This document shows positions 15,427 through 23,933 of a stretch of 64,000 nt of DNA, piece by piece. A program made the translations under genes and the position numbers. Source of the stretch: Cellulomonas sp. Root930. GTDB lineage: Bacteria > Actinomycetota > Actinomycetes > Actinomycetales > Cellulomonadaceae. The stretch is from the NCBI GenBank assembly GCA_001429255.1, contig LMJI01000001.1, positions 1,653,256 to 1,717,255 of the forward strand. Reading direction: 5' to 3'. The notes below the pieces were generated by a model. That model had not been told where the DNA came from and ran no database searches. It worked only from the letters and a program-made list of their open reading frames with translations. Each line of letters begins with the position of its first letter. The stretch's first letter is position 1.

Positions 15427-15828
15427 ATGTCGACCGCGGCATGGAGCGAGGCCGTGACCGAGGCGCCGGCCGTGGGGACGACCGAGCTCTGGGAGATCTA
15501 CAACACCACGGCCGACGCGCACCCCATCCACGTCCACGACGTCCACTTCCAGGTCGTCGAGCGCGGGCCGGTCGTCATCGACGAGGAGGCGCGGACCGTC
15601 CTGCCTACCGGCAGCGCCCGGCAGCCGGAGCCCAACGAGCGGGGGTGGAAGGACACGGTGATCGCCTACCCCGGGGAGGTCCTCCGGATCCGGATGCGGT
15701 TCGGCCAGCCGGGCCAGTTCGTCTGGCACTGCCACATCGTCGAGCACGAGGACAACGAGATGATGCGCCCGATGCGCGTCGGCCCGCCCCAGCCGGGCGA
15801 GCCCGCCGCCGGCCACACCGCAGGCTGA
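15427..15828 (+). pseudogene. Multicopper oxidase, C-terminal fragment only
   Basis: A 133-residue open frame matching only the last cupredoxin domain of a CotA/bilirubin-oxidase-like multicopper oxidase, whose full length is normally above 450 residues. Copper ligands are intact: HPIHVH (T1/T3 region) and HCHIVEHEDNEMM (T2/T3 plus T1 Cys-His-Met pattern). The frame begins at the WSEAVTEAPAVGTTE segment, immediately followed upstream by the divergent glutamyltransferase gene, so the first two thirds of the enzyme are absent, not merely frameshifted. No ribosome binding site is visible before the first ATG. It is most likely a deletion remnant; expression as a small copper-binding protein cannot be excluded. 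Confidence 0.8.
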
Positions 15829-15908
15829 GCGATTCGGGGGGTGCGCGTGGTTCGGGGGGAATGCCCCTTGCGGATCCACTCCCCACGGTCATAGGGTCCT
15901 GCGACTGG

Positions 15909-15924
15909 GTTGACACGTGTCAAC
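15909..15924. promoter_or_regulatory. Perfect 16-bp palindrome upstream of the GH64 glucanase
   Basis: GTTGACACGTGTCAAC is identical to its reverse complement and has the central CG typical of LacI-family operators. It lies 55 bp upstream of the glucanase start in the 151-bp interval 15829-15979, well placed to overlap the promoter. The regulator is not adjacent. Confidence 0.65.
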
Positions 15925-15979
15925 ACTGGCGCGGGGTCTCCCTCCTCGCGTCGTCGTGCACGAGGTGAGGAGCAGGTCG

Positions 15980-17581
15980 ATGAGGACCAGCAAGAGGTTG
16001 ATCGGGGCGCTCGGTGCGCTCGCGGTCGCGGTGACGACGGCGGTCGTCGGAGCCGCAACAGGAGCGCAGGCGGTGGGCCCCGACCGGCTGCCGCTGACGA
16101 TCACCAACTCGAGCGGGCGCGGCGAGGCCGTCTACGTGTACGTGCTCGGCACCAACCTGACCACCGGCCGCCTCGGCTACGTGAACGCGGGCGGCACGTT
16201 CACCGCGTGGCCCGCGGGCTCCAACCCGCCGTCGCCCGCCCCGGACGTCGCGATCACCGGACCCGGCAACGGCGGCAGCACCACCATCCAGGTGCCGCGC
16301 GGCATCTCCGGCCGCGTCTACTTCTCCCTCGGCGAGAAGCTGAAGTTCTTCCTCACGCCCGACGGGCTGGTGCAGCCGGCACCGTGGGCCAGCGGCGACG
16401 CCAACCACAACATCCTGTTCGACTGGAGCGAGTTCACCTACAACGACGCCGGCATCTGGCTGAACAGCTCGCAGGTGGACATGTTCGCCCTGCCGCACGC
16501 CGTGACGGTCACCGGCGCGTCCGGCACCCGGCGGACCGGCGACCTCGTCGCCAGCGGACGGACCAACACCATCAACCAGATCGCCGCGCAGCCCGGCTGG
16601 GCGAACACGGTGGTGAAGCGCGCCGACGGCACGGTCCTGCGGGTGCTCGCCCCGGGGAAGGCGGCGGGCGCGGGCCTGCTGAGCACCACCTACCTCGACC
16701 CGTACATCGCCTCCGCATGGGGCGCGTACACGGGCAAGACGCTGACCGTCGTGCCGTTCGGTGACCAGCCGAACCTCAGGTACTTCGGCCGCACGTCGGG
16801 CACCACGATGACGTTCACCAACGGCTCGGGCCAGCAGGTGGCGTCCTTCGCCCGGCCCAGCAGCGCGGACGTCTGGGGCTGCGACGGCGCCCTGCACGCC
16901 CCGAACGACCAGGTCGTCGGCCCCATCGCCCGCACCCTGTGCGCCGCCCTCAACCGCGGCACGCTCGGCACGGTCGACACGCAGCCGAGCACCGACGCGT
17001 CCGCGTTCTACAAGAGCAACCCCACCAACCAGTACGCACGGATCGTGCACGCCAACATGGCCGACGGCAAGGCGTACGCGTTCGCGTTCGACGACGTCGG
17101 CGCCTTCGAGTCCCTGGTGCACGACGGTTCGCCGTCCGCCGCCGGCCTGATCATCCAGCCGTTCACCGGCGGGGGGACGACGAACCCGCCGCCCACCGGC
17201 AGCGGCAGCGCGCTCGTCAACGCCAACGGCATGTGCCTGGACAACAGCGCGCAGAACACCGCCAACGGGAACAAGATCCAGATCTGGGGCTGCAACGGCA
17301 CGGTCGCCCAGAAGTGGACCTTCGTGCAGGCGGGCACCACGCTGCGCGTCCAGGGCAAGTGCCTCGACGTCGCCGGCGGCGGCACCGCCAACGGCACCAA
17401 GGTGCAGCTCTGGGACTGCAACGGCACGGGCGCGCAGGTCTGGATCCCGCAGAACGGCGGCTACTACAACCCGCAGTCCAACCGCTGCCTCGACAACCCC
17501 GGGCACTCGACCACCCCCGGCACCCAGGTCCACATCTGGGACTGCAACGGCGCCAACGCCCAGAAGTGGAAGCTGGGCTAG
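15980..17581 (+). CDS. Secreted GH64 beta-1,3-glucanase with C-terminal CBM13 (ricin-type) domain
   Basis: Predicted extracellular endo-beta-1,3-glucanase of the laminaripentaose-producing type, 533 residues. A Sec signal peptide (about 1-31: positive start, hydrophobic core, cleavage near GAQA) is followed by a GH64 domain (about 32-396), a Gly/Thr/Pro linker (about 397-409) and a ricin-B/CBM13 domain (410-533) with three QxW repeats (QKW, QVW, QKW) and paired Cys. Glu151 and Asp167, in WSEFTYND and SQVDMF, have the 16-residue spacing of the known GH64 catalytic pair Glu154/Asp170. ATG 15980 has GAGGAGC about 6 nt upstream. It would degrade fungal or plant beta-1,3-glucans; the palindrome upstream suggests sugar-responsive repression. 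Confidence 0.93.
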   Translation: MRTSKRLIGALGALAVAVTTAVVGAATGAQAVGPDRLPLTITNSSGRGEAVYVYVLGTNLTTGRLGYVNAGGTFTAWPAGSNPPSPAPDVAITGPGNGGSTTIQVPRGISGRVYFSLGEKLKFFLTPDGLVQPAPWASGDANHNILFDWSEFTYNDAGIWLNSSQVDMFALPHAVTVTGASGTRRTGDLVASGRTNTINQIAAQPGWANTVVKRADGTVLRVLAPGKAAGAGLLSTTYLDPYIASAWGAYTGKTLTVVPFGDQPNLRYFGRTSGTTMTFTNGSGQQVASFARPSSADVWGCDGALHAPNDQVVGPIARTLCAALNRGTLGTVDTQPSTDASAFYKSNPTNQYARIVHANMADGKAYAFAFDDVGAFESLVHDGSPSAAGLIIQPFTGGGTTNPPPTGSGSALVNANGMCLDNSAQNTANGNKIQIWGCNGTVAQKWTFVQAGTTLRVQGKCLDVAGGGTANGTKVQLWDCNGTGAQVWIPQNGGYYNPQSNRCLDNPGHSTTPGTQVHIWDCNGANAQKWKLG

Positions 17582-17590
17582 GACCGCCTG

Positions 17591-18052
17591 CTAGACCCCG
17601 CCCTCGAAGCCCAGCTGTCGCCACGCCTCGTACGTGGCGACAGCTGCGGCGTTCGAGAGGTTCATCGACCGTCGACCGGGGAGCATCGGGATCCGCACCT
17701 GAGCGGTGATCCGGGGGTGCTCGAGGACGGACTCCGGCAGCCCCGTCGGCTCCGGACCGAACAGGAGCACGTCGTCCGCGCGGTAGGCGAGGTCGGTGTG
17801 GTGCTGGGTGGCGTGGGTGGTGAACGCGAACACCCGCCCCGGCACCGCCGCCAGCAGGGCCTCGAGGTCCTCGTGCACCACCACGTGCGCGAGGTCGTGG
17901 TAGTCCAGCCCGGCCCGGCGCAGCTTGGCCTCCGACAGGTCGAACCCGAGGGGCTCCACCAGGTGCAACGTGGAGCCCGTGCCGGCGGCGAGCCGGATGG
18001 CGCTGCCGGTGTTGCCGGGGATGCGGGGCTCGAAGAACGCGACGTGCAGCAC
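17591..18052 (-). CDS. trmL: tRNA (cytidine/uridine(34)-2'-O)-methyltransferase TrmL
   Basis: Methylates the wobble ribose of tRNA-Leu isoacceptors using SAM; cytoplasmic SPOUT-fold enzyme. At 153 residues it has the TrmL/YibK size. Family motifs are HVAFFEPRIPGNTGSAIRLA (in the first 25 residues), LLFGPEPTGLP (near 95-105) and IPMLPGRRSMNLSNAAAVATYE at the C-terminus, which form the knotted SAM site (shown in pieces). The GTG start has TAGGAT 6 nt upstream, so the mRNA is probably leaderless. It is convergent with the glucanase gene (9 bp apart) and divergent from the aldo/keto reductase (28 bp between starts). Confidence 0.95.
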   Translation of the reverse strand: MLHVAFFEPRIPGNTGSAIRLAAGTGSTLHLVEPLGFDLSEAKLRRAGLDYHDLAHVVVHEDLEALLAAVPGRVFAFTTHATQHHTDLAYRADDVLLFGPEPTGLPESVLEHPRITAQVRIPMLPGRRSMNLSNAAAVATYEAWRQLGFEGGV

Positions 18053-18080
18053 GGGGCGATCCTACGGATAGCGTTGTCTC

Positions 18081-19106
18081 ATGCCCTTCGCTGCCGACGA
18101 CGCCCGCTACGACTCGATGACCTACCGCCGTACCGGCCGCAGCGGGCTGGACCTGCCCGCGCTGTCGTTGGGCCTGTGGCACAACTTCGGGGACACCACC
18201 CCGCTGGACACCCAGCGGGCGGTCCTTCGGCGGGCGTTCGACCTGGGCATCACGCACATCGACCTGGCCAACAACTACGGCCCGCCGTACGGGTCGGCCG
18301 AGGAGAACTTCGGCCGGATCCTGGCCTCCGACCTGCGCCCGTACCGCGACGAGCTGGTCATCTCCTCCAAGGCCGGCTACGACATGTGGCCCGGGCCGTA
18401 CGGCGACGGCGGCTCGCGCAAGTACCTGCTGTCCTCGCTGGACCAGTCCCTGGCGCGCATCGGCGTGGACTACGTCGACATCTTCTACTCCCACCGCCCC
18501 GACCCGTCGGTGCCGATCGAGGAGACGATGGGCGCCCTGCACACCGCGGTGACCAGCGGGAAGGCCCTGTACGCGGGCATCTCGAACTACTCCCCGGCGC
18601 AGACCCGGACCGCGCAGCAGGTGCTGGCCGACCTGGGCACCCCGCTGCTGATCCACCAGCCCAGCTACTCGATGTTCAACCGGCACGTGGAGAACGTGGC
18701 CGAGGGTCAGACCGAGAGCCTGCTCGACGTCGTCGGGGACCTGGGGATCGGCGCGATCGTGTTCTCGCCGCTGGCGCAGGGCCTGCTCACCGGTCGCTAC
18801 CTGTCGGGCGAGGTCCCGAAGGACTCGCGCGCGGCCGTCGGCCACTTCCTCAAGCCGACCGCGCTGTCCGAGACCTACCTGTCCCGCGCGCGGGCGCTGA
18901 ACGAGATCGCCGCCGGTCGCGGGCAGTCGCTCGCGCAGCTGGCCCTGTCCTGGGTGCTGCGCGACGACCGGATCACCTCGGCACTCGTCGGCGCCAGCTC
19001 GGTCGCCCAGCTCGAGGACAACGTCAAGGCGCTGAGCGCCCCGGCGCTGACCCCGGACGAGATCGCCGCGATCGAGCCCCACGCGGTCGACGGCACCGGC
19101 CGCTGA
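18081..19106 (+). CDS. Aldo/keto reductase (YghZ / L-glyceraldehyde 3-phosphate reductase type)
   Basis: Predicted NADPH-dependent aldo/keto reductase of 341 residues and (beta/alpha)8 fold. The catalytic tetrad is visible: Asp and Tyr in HIDLANNYG, Lys in ISSKAGYDMWPG and His in FYSHRPDP; GISNYSP and the C-terminal LVGASSVAQLEDN bind the cofactor. The segment YDMWPGPYGDGGSRKYLL is typical of the YghZ subgroup, which detoxifies L-glyceraldehyde 3-phosphate and methylglyoxal. ATG 18081 has TAGCGT 6 nt upstream. It stands alone, divergent from trmL and convergent with a LacI gene. The physiological substrate is inferred from the subgroup only. Confidence 0.9.
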   Translation: MPFAADDARYDSMTYRRTGRSGLDLPALSLGLWHNFGDTTPLDTQRAVLRRAFDLGITHIDLANNYGPPYGSAEENFGRILASDLRPYRDELVISSKAGYDMWPGPYGDGGSRKYLLSSLDQSLARIGVDYVDIFYSHRPDPSVPIEETMGALHTAVTSGKALYAGISNYSPAQTRTAQQVLADLGTPLLIHQPSYSMFNRHVENVAEGQTESLLDVVGDLGIGAIVFSPLAQGLLTGRYLSGEVPKDSRAAVGHFLKPTALSETYLSRARALNEIAAGRGQSLAQLALSWVLRDDRITSALVGASSVAQLEDNVKALSAPALTPDEIAAIEPHAVDGTGR

Positions 19107-19116
19107 CCGCCGCCGC

Positions 19117-20193
19117 TCAGACGGTGGCCGGGGGCGCGGTGCTCTCGCGGACCACCAGCTCGGTGGCCAGGTCGATGCGCGGGTTGCTCGGCGCCTCGCC
19201 GCGCGCCATGGCCAGCACCATCCGCGTGGCGGTGGCGGCCATCTCCTGGAGCGGCTGGTGGATGGTCGTCAGCGGGGGGCCGATCCACTCCGTGAGCGGC
19301 AGGTCGTCGTAGCCGACGATCGACAGGTCCTCGGGCACGCGCAGGCCCAGCTCCCGTGCCGCGCGCATGACGCCGAGCGCCTGGAAGTCGGAGCCGGCGA
19401 AGATCGCGGTCGGGCGCTCCGGCCGGTCGAGCAGGTCCATCCCGTGCGTGTAGCCGCCGCCGACGAAGAAGTCGCCGTACCGGACCAGGGACGGGTCGAC
19501 GGTGATGCCGGCCTCGTCGAGGGCGGTGCGGTACCCGTCGATCCGGGCGCGGCTGCACAGGACGTCGACCGGTCCGGAGATGACCGCGACCCGCCGGTGC
19601 CCGAGCCCGAGCAGGTGCCGGGTCGCGGCGAGGCCGCCCGCCCAGTTGGCGGACCCGACGGTGGGGACGCCTGCGGGCTGCTCACCGGCGGTGTCGACGA
19701 CGACGAACGGGATCGACCGCGTCTCCAGCTGACGTCGCTGAGCGGGGTCCAGGTCGGACAGGACGAGGATGACGCCGCGTGGCCGGCGGGCGAGGACGTC
19801 GTCGAGCCACTCCTGCCGGGGCCGGTGCGCTCCGCCCAGCTCGGAGAGCACGACGCCCATCCGCGCCGGTCCCGCCACCGACTCGACGCCCTTGATGATC
19901 TGTACGGCCCAGCCGGCGTCGAGCTCGTGGAAGACGAGGTCGAGGAGTCCCGGGCCCGTCTGCGAGCGTGCCCGGCGGCGGCGGTACTGGTGGCGGTCGA
20001 TGACCTCCTCGACCCGGGCACGCGTGACGGCGGCGACGTCCGTCCGGCCGTTCAGCACCTTCGACACCGTGGGGATGGACACGCCCGCCTCGGCCGCGAT
20101 GAGGGCGATCGTGGCCGCGGTCCCGGGGAGGTCGGGGGTGGTGGCGACGTCGTCGTGGTCGGCGGCGGCGTTGTCCGCGCTGGTGGTCGTCAT
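19117..20193 (-). CDS. LacI family transcriptional regulator (third copy, distinct subtype)
   Basis: Predicted repressor of 358 residues. An unusually long N-terminal tail of about 27 residues rich in Ala, Asp and Thr precedes the helix-turn-helix IALIAAEAGVSIPTVSKVL; the hinge is followed by LLDLVFHELDAGWAVQIIKG and a sensor domain with GYDDLPLTEWIGPPLTTIHQ. No clear ribosome binding site or -10 supports the ATG at 20193, so a slightly different start is possible. The subtype (short hinge RRRRARSQTGPG, VFHELD) is common among actinobacterial regulators of polysaccharide-hydrolase and sugar ABC genes. It is upstream of nothing on its strand; targets could be the duplicated GTGTCGACAAC sites just upstream, or remote genes. 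Confidence 0.9.
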   Translation of the reverse strand: MTTTSADNAAADHDDVATTPDLPGTAATIALIAAEAGVSIPTVSKVLNGRTDVAAVTRARVEEVIDRHQYRRRRARSQTGPGLLDLVFHELDAGWAVQIIKGVESVAGPARMGVVLSELGGAHRPRQEWLDDVLARRPRGVILVLSDLDPAQRRQLETRSIPFVVVDTAGEQPAGVPTVGSANWAGGLAATRHLLGLGHRRVAVISGPVDVLCSRARIDGYRTALDEAGITVDPSLVRYGDFFVGGGYTHGMDLLDRPERPTAIFAGSDFQALGVMRAARELGLRVPEDLSIVGYDDLPLTEWIGPPLTTIHQPLQEMAATATRMVLAMARGEAPSNPRIDLATELVVRESTAPPATV

Positions 20194-20308
20194 CAGGGAG
20201 GTCCGGTCTGCTCGTCGCAACTATCGGGCCGAACGTAACACCGACGACGGGTACCGCCCAGGTGTACGACCGGAACTCACCCGCTCTGGGACGGGAGTCG
20301 TGTGCCGG

Positions 20309-20363
20309 GGTGTCGACAACGATCCATGCGTCCGGCAGCCCAATCTGACAGGTGTCGACAACG
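20309..20363. promoter_or_regulatory. Two identical 13-bp sites (GGTGTCGACAACG) 42 bp apart
   Basis: Identical copies start at 20309 and 20351, separated by 42 bp (four helical turns). Each contains the palindrome TGTCGACA with a central CG. A degenerate half-copy GGTGTACGAC starts at 20261. They sit in the 189-bp interval between the third LacI gene and the oxidoreductase at 20383-21390, that is, upstream of the LacI gene and just downstream of the oxidoreductase stop. Probably operators of that LacI regulator. Confidence 0.5.
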
Positions 20364-20382
20364 GGCTCGATACTTTCGTGCG

Positions 20383-21390
20383 CTACCGGTGCTCCACCCG
20401 CACGAGCGTCTTGCCGGTCGTCTCGCCCCGCATCATCGCCAGGAACGCGTCGACCGCGTGGTCCAGGCCGTCGACCACGGTCTCGTCGTACGCGATCTGC
20501 CCCGTCGTGAACCACTCGCGCATGTCCGCGACGAACGCGGGGTAGTGCTGCGTGTGGAACGGGACGGTGAACCCGCGCAGGGTCAGCCCTTGCTGGATGA
20601 TCCGCGCCATGTTCCGCGGACCCGGCTGCGGGTGCTCGTCGTTGTACCCGGAGATGGCGCCGCACACCGCCACCCGCCCGTCACGGCGCAGGGCGCCGAT
20701 CGCCGCCTCCAGGTGCACGCCGCCGACGTTGTCGAAGTACACGTCGATCCCGTCGGGCGCGGCAGCCCGGAGCTGCCGGAACACGTGCCCGTCCGTGTAG
20801 TCGAAGGCGGCGTCGAACCCGTACCGCTCCTGCACCAGCGCGACCTTCTCCGGCGACCCGGCGGAGCCGATCACCCGTGCGGCGCCCTTGAGCCTCGCGA
20901 TCTGACCCACCATCGACCCGACCGCACCGGCCGCCCCGGACACGAACACCACCTCGCCGGGCTGCATCCGCGCGATCTGGAGCAGGCCGACGTGCGCGGT
21001 GAACGCGGTCATGCCGAGCACCCCGAGGTACGCGGAGAGCGGCACGCCGTCGTCGACCACCCGGAACTGCGCGGCGTCCCCCTGCGCGACGTCGCGCCAC
21101 CCGAGGTCGTGCGTGACGGCGGCCCCGACGGGCACGTCCGCCGACGTCGACTCCACGACCCGGCCGACCGCGCCGCCGGTCATGGTGGCGTCGAGGGCGA
21201 ACGGCGCGACGTACGACTCGGCGTCGTTCATCCGGCCCCGCATGTACGGGTCGACCGAAAGGAACTCGTTGGCGACGCGTACCTGGTCCGGCCCGAGCTC
21301 GGGCAGGTCGACCGTGACGGTGCGGAAGTCCTCGGGCACCGGCCACCCCTTCGGCCGTCGGATGAGCTGGACCTGCGTGCTGGTGGGCAT
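20383..21390 (-). CDS. NADP-dependent enoyl/quinone oxidoreductase (CurA/LTB4DH-like MDR)
   Basis: Predicted cytoplasmic zinc-independent medium-chain reductase of 335 residues acting on alpha,beta-unsaturated ketones or aldehydes. The N-terminal FLSVDPYMRGRMND and the nucleotide site VSGAAGAVGSMVGQIA are diagnostic of the CurA/leukotriene B4 12-hydroxydehydrogenase subgroup; FDNVGG and the C-terminal GKTLVRV match too. No structural zinc cysteines are present. ATG 21390 has CAGACT 6 nt upstream (leaderless type). It reads toward the LacI gene across the duplicated palindromes. Probably a detoxification enzyme; physiological substrate unknown. The 199 bp between it and the next gene (21391-21589) show nothing further that I can support. 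Confidence 0.9.
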   Translation of the reverse strand: MPTSTQVQLIRRPKGWPVPEDFRTVTVDLPELGPDQVRVANEFLSVDPYMRGRMNDAESYVAPFALDATMTGGAVGRVVESTSADVPVGAAVTHDLGWRDVAQGDAAQFRVVDDGVPLSAYLGVLGMTAFTAHVGLLQIARMQPGEVVFVSGAAGAVGSMVGQIARLKGAARVIGSAGSPEKVALVQERYGFDAAFDYTDGHVFRQLRAAAPDGIDVYFDNVGGVHLEAAIGALRRDGRVAVCGAISGYNDEHPQPGPRNMARIIQQGLTLRGFTVPFHTQHYPAFVADMREWFTTGQIAYDETVVDGLDHAVDAFLAMMRGETTGKTLVRVEHR

Positions 21391-21589
21391 CCGCCGAGTC
21401 TGCTCCCGATGGCCGACTCAGGCACGGCGGGCGGCGCTCCTGCGTGCTGACAGCCGGCGACACGCCCACAGACCCAGGTGGCCCGGTCCACGTCCCTGCG
21501 GACATCGCGGGGTTCGTGGTCGCTCCCTGAGGGGCGCTGAACACCAGAAATGCCGTGACCGGGTCGTGCGTCGCCGCGAGGATGCCCTG

Positions 21590-22564
21590 ATGCTCCCCCT
21601 CTCCGAGATCGCTCGCGTCGACGCCACCGTCGACGATTCCTGGCGGAGCCCTGTCGCCGACGCCGTCGCCGTCGCCTGGGGGATCGCCCCGGGAGCCGCC
21701 CGGTGGAAGCGGTCCAGCGCGACCCACGTGTTCGTGGTGCCGCCGGACGCCGACCCGCGCGGAGTGCTCTACCTGCGCTTCGTCCCCGCGACGCTGCGCA
21801 CGGTTCGCGACCTCGAGGTCCCGGCGCGACTGCTCGCGTCGTGGGCGCCGCACGGGTCGACCGTCGCACCGCTGCCGTCGGTGGCCGGTCGCCTGGTCGA
21901 GACCGTCGCGACCGGGCTCGGCGACATGCACGCCACCGCCGTGCTCTCGGCTCCGGGGGAGGCGCTCGAGCTCGACGACCTGACGTCACCGGCGGCCCAG
22001 TCCTGGGGTGCAGCCCTGGCGCGGCTGCACCGGGCCGCCCCGCCGTTGACCGCCGCCGACGAACCGCCGCCGGTCGACCTCGCGGAGCTCGACCGCGACC
22101 CCGAGCTCGTGCGCGCCGCGCGCGTGGTCCTCGCCGCGACCGACCGGGCCGGCCACCCCCGGGGCACGTTGCACGGCGACTTCGAGCTGGACAACATGCG
22201 CTGGAGCGACGGCGTCCCGACGGCGTTCGACGCCGACGAGGCACGGACCGGCCCGTTCGTCGAGGACATCGCCGCCGCGGTCCGCGACCTGGTCGGTGAC
22301 TCGCCCGGGCACGTCGAGCAGCCCGCCCTCCTCGCGGCGTTCCTGACGGGCTACCGAGGTGTGCGGCCCCTCGGGGACGACGAGGAGTCCGCGCTCGAGC
22401 TCCACAGCGCCGCCGTCGCGGTCCGCCTGCTGGTCGCCATCGCCCACGTCGGCGACGACACCGTGGCCGACGAGCCGGCGTGGTCGAGGGACCTGCGCGC
22501 CTCGCTCGTCGCGCACCGGCGAGGGTTGCGCGCGCGAGTCCTGGCCGCGACGGTGGGCCGATGA
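21590..22564 (+). CDS. Aminoglycoside phosphotransferase (APH)-fold kinase-like protein
   Basis: Predicted small-molecule kinase of 324 residues and APH/choline-kinase fold. The catalytic loop is HGDFELDN (195-202: catalytic Asp and Asn) and the metal-binding Asp is in FDADEA (about 214); WKRSSATHVFVV near residue 40 may hold the nucleotide lysine region, which is weakly conserved. The ATG is preceded by GAGGAT at 6 nt. The stop overlaps the ATG of a deaminase gene (ATGA), so the two are co-translated. It is more likely a metabolic kinase (amino sugar, nucleoside or vitamin-like substrate) than an antibiotic-resistance gene; the substrate cannot be named. Confidence 0.82.
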   Translation: MLPLSEIARVDATVDDSWRSPVADAVAVAWGIAPGAARWKRSSATHVFVVPPDADPRGVLYLRFVPATLRTVRDLEVPARLLASWAPHGSTVAPLPSVAGRLVETVATGLGDMHATAVLSAPGEALELDDLTSPAAQSWGAALARLHRAAPPLTAADEPPPVDLAELDRDPELVRAARVVLAATDRAGHPRGTLHGDFELDNMRWSDGVPTAFDADEARTGPFVEDIAAAVRDLVGDSPGHVEQPALLAAFLTGYRGVRPLGDDEESALELHSAAVAVRLLVAIAHVGDDTVADEPAWSRDLRASLVAHRRGLRARVLAATVGR

Positions 22565-23040
22565 CGCTCACCGAGGCCGATCTCACCCACCTGCGTCGGG
22601 CCGTGGACCTCGCCCGCGAGGCGCTCGACGACGGCGACGAGCCCTACGGCTCCGTGCTGGTCGACGCCGCCGGGCGGGTCAGGTTCGAGGACCGCAACCG
22701 CGTCAAGGACGGCGACGAGACCCGGCACCCGGAGCTCGAGATCGCCCGCTGGTCGGCGAACCACCTGACGCCCGAGGAGCGCGCCGCGTCGACGGTCTAC
22801 ACGTCCGGCGAGCACTGCCCGATGTGTGCGGCGGCCCACGCCTGGGTCGGCCTGGGTCGGATCGTCTACGCGACGTCGTCGGCGCAGACCGGCGCCTGGC
22901 TCGCGGAGTGGGGCGTCCCCGCCGCTCCGGTCGCGGCGCTCCCGATCACCCTGGTCGCGCCAGGCATCCCGGTCGAAGGCCCGGTCCCCGAGCTCGCCGA
23001 CGAGGTCCGTGAGCTTCAGCGCCGGAGGTTCGGCGTCTGA
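22561..23040 (+). CDS. Nucleoside deaminase (CMP/dCMP deaminase fold)
   Basis: Predicted zinc-dependent deaminase of 159 residues acting on a base or nucleoside (guanine, cytosine or a pterin-like ring). The zinc site is complete: His56-Pro-Glu58 (RHPELE, proton shuttle Glu) and Cys86-Pro-Met-Cys89 (EHCPMC). The GTP/guanine-deaminase-like segment RNRVKDGDETRHPE precedes it, resembling the YfhC/guanine deaminase subgroup. The start codon overlaps the stop of the upstream kinase gene by 4 bp. The pairing with an APH-fold kinase hints at salvage of a nucleoside analogue, but this is inference. Confidence 0.9.
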   Translation: MTLTEADLTHLRRAVDLAREALDDGDEPYGSVLVDAAGRVRFEDRNRVKDGDETRHPELEIARWSANHLTPEERAASTVYTSGEHCPMCAAAHAWVGLGRIVYATSSAQTGAWLAEWGVPAAPVAALPITLVAPGIPVEGPVPELADEVRELQRRRFGV

Positions 23041-23859
23041 TCAGGGCACGTTGACGGTGTCGTCGAGCCAGCCGAGCGAGTCGGTCTCGGTCACCTCGAC
23101 GACCTCCAGGTCCGACGCCGCGAGCAGGTCGTCGACCAGCTCCCGGCTCCCGCCGACGACCGTCGAGTCGAGGTCGACCTCGGTCGCCAGGCACCAGCTG
23201 CGGTCGTCGGGCCAGAGCAGGTTCGGTGTGCGCCACCCGGGCCGGAACGGGTCGACGTCCGCCCGCGCGCGACCGTCGGCCAGGGCCTCCAGGTCGCTCG
23301 GCCGGCCACGGAACAGCACGTACGCGCGATGCGGGAGCTCGAGCTTCGGACCGTGCAGAACCTCCGGCGCCAGGTCCGGGGGAGCGGGACCCAGCGCGGG
23401 GGGCTCGCCGATCCACGCGACGAGCTGCATGCCGCCCTCCCGGCTGGTGCCCTCCCAGAACGCCACCACCAGGTCACCGACGGTGTGCCGGCCGAGCACG
23501 TCCGCCAGGGTTCGGAGCTCCGTGGCCCCCAGCGATCCCTCTGCGGGCTCGCCGCCGCTCCACTCACCGGGCTCGGCGACCCGCTGTCCGAGCGGCCGGG
23601 CCTGAGGAGCGTGCAGGTCAGGCCGCCTCGCCACCCGCCACGACTGGGCGGTGGGATGCACCACGCGACCGGTCGCCGCCGCGACCGCCGACCACGTCAC
23701 CGGGACGTCGTCGGCGTCGTACATCGGGTGCAGGACGCGCGCGTACGCCGCGAACCCGCGGGGCACCAGGGATCCCACCGCCGCCCCGAACGGCCCCAGC
23801 CGCGGGCGCAGCCAGTCGCCCACCCGCGGGTCACGCTCGTACCGGAACATGTCTGGCAT
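23041..23859 (-). CDS. Hypothetical actinobacterial protein
   Basis: A soluble 272-residue protein without recognisable catalytic motifs, signal peptide or membrane helices. Visible features are an aromatic N-terminus (DMFRYERDPRVGDWL), TWSAVAAATGRVVHP, a mid-part AFWEGTSREGGM and a C-terminal RSWCLATEVDLDSTVVGG. Proteins of this pattern occur as orphan hypotheticals in high-GC actinobacteria. The ATG at 23859 lacks a strong Shine-Dalgarno; another Met lies 3 residues later. It is on the same strand as recQ, 74 bp downstream of its stop, and its stop adjoins that of the convergent deaminase gene. Function unknown. Confidence 0.75.
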   Translation of the reverse strand: MPDMFRYERDPRVGDWLRPRLGPFGAAVGSLVPRGFAAYARVLHPMYDADDVPVTWSAVAAATGRVVHPTAQSWRVARRPDLHAPQARPLGQRVAEPGEWSGGEPAEGSLGATELRTLADVLGRHTVGDLVVAFWEGTSREGGMQLVAWIGEPPALGPAPPDLAPEVLHGPKLELPHRAYVLFRGRPSDLEALADGRARADVDPFRPGWRTPNLLWPDDRSWCLATEVDLDSTVVGGSRELVDDLLAASDLEVVEVTETDSLGWLDDTVNVP

Positions 23860-23933
23860 CCAAGCAGGACGTGTCCAGCAGATACGTGCTCAGCGGTCGC
23901 GGGTCGACGAACGGGTTGCTCGACTGAGGCCGG

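Noticed and set aside
21590..22564. Aminoglycoside-resistance gene
   Set aside because: The fold motif HGDxxxxN is shared by many metabolic kinases; there is no similarity pattern to known resistance enzymes and no mobile context.
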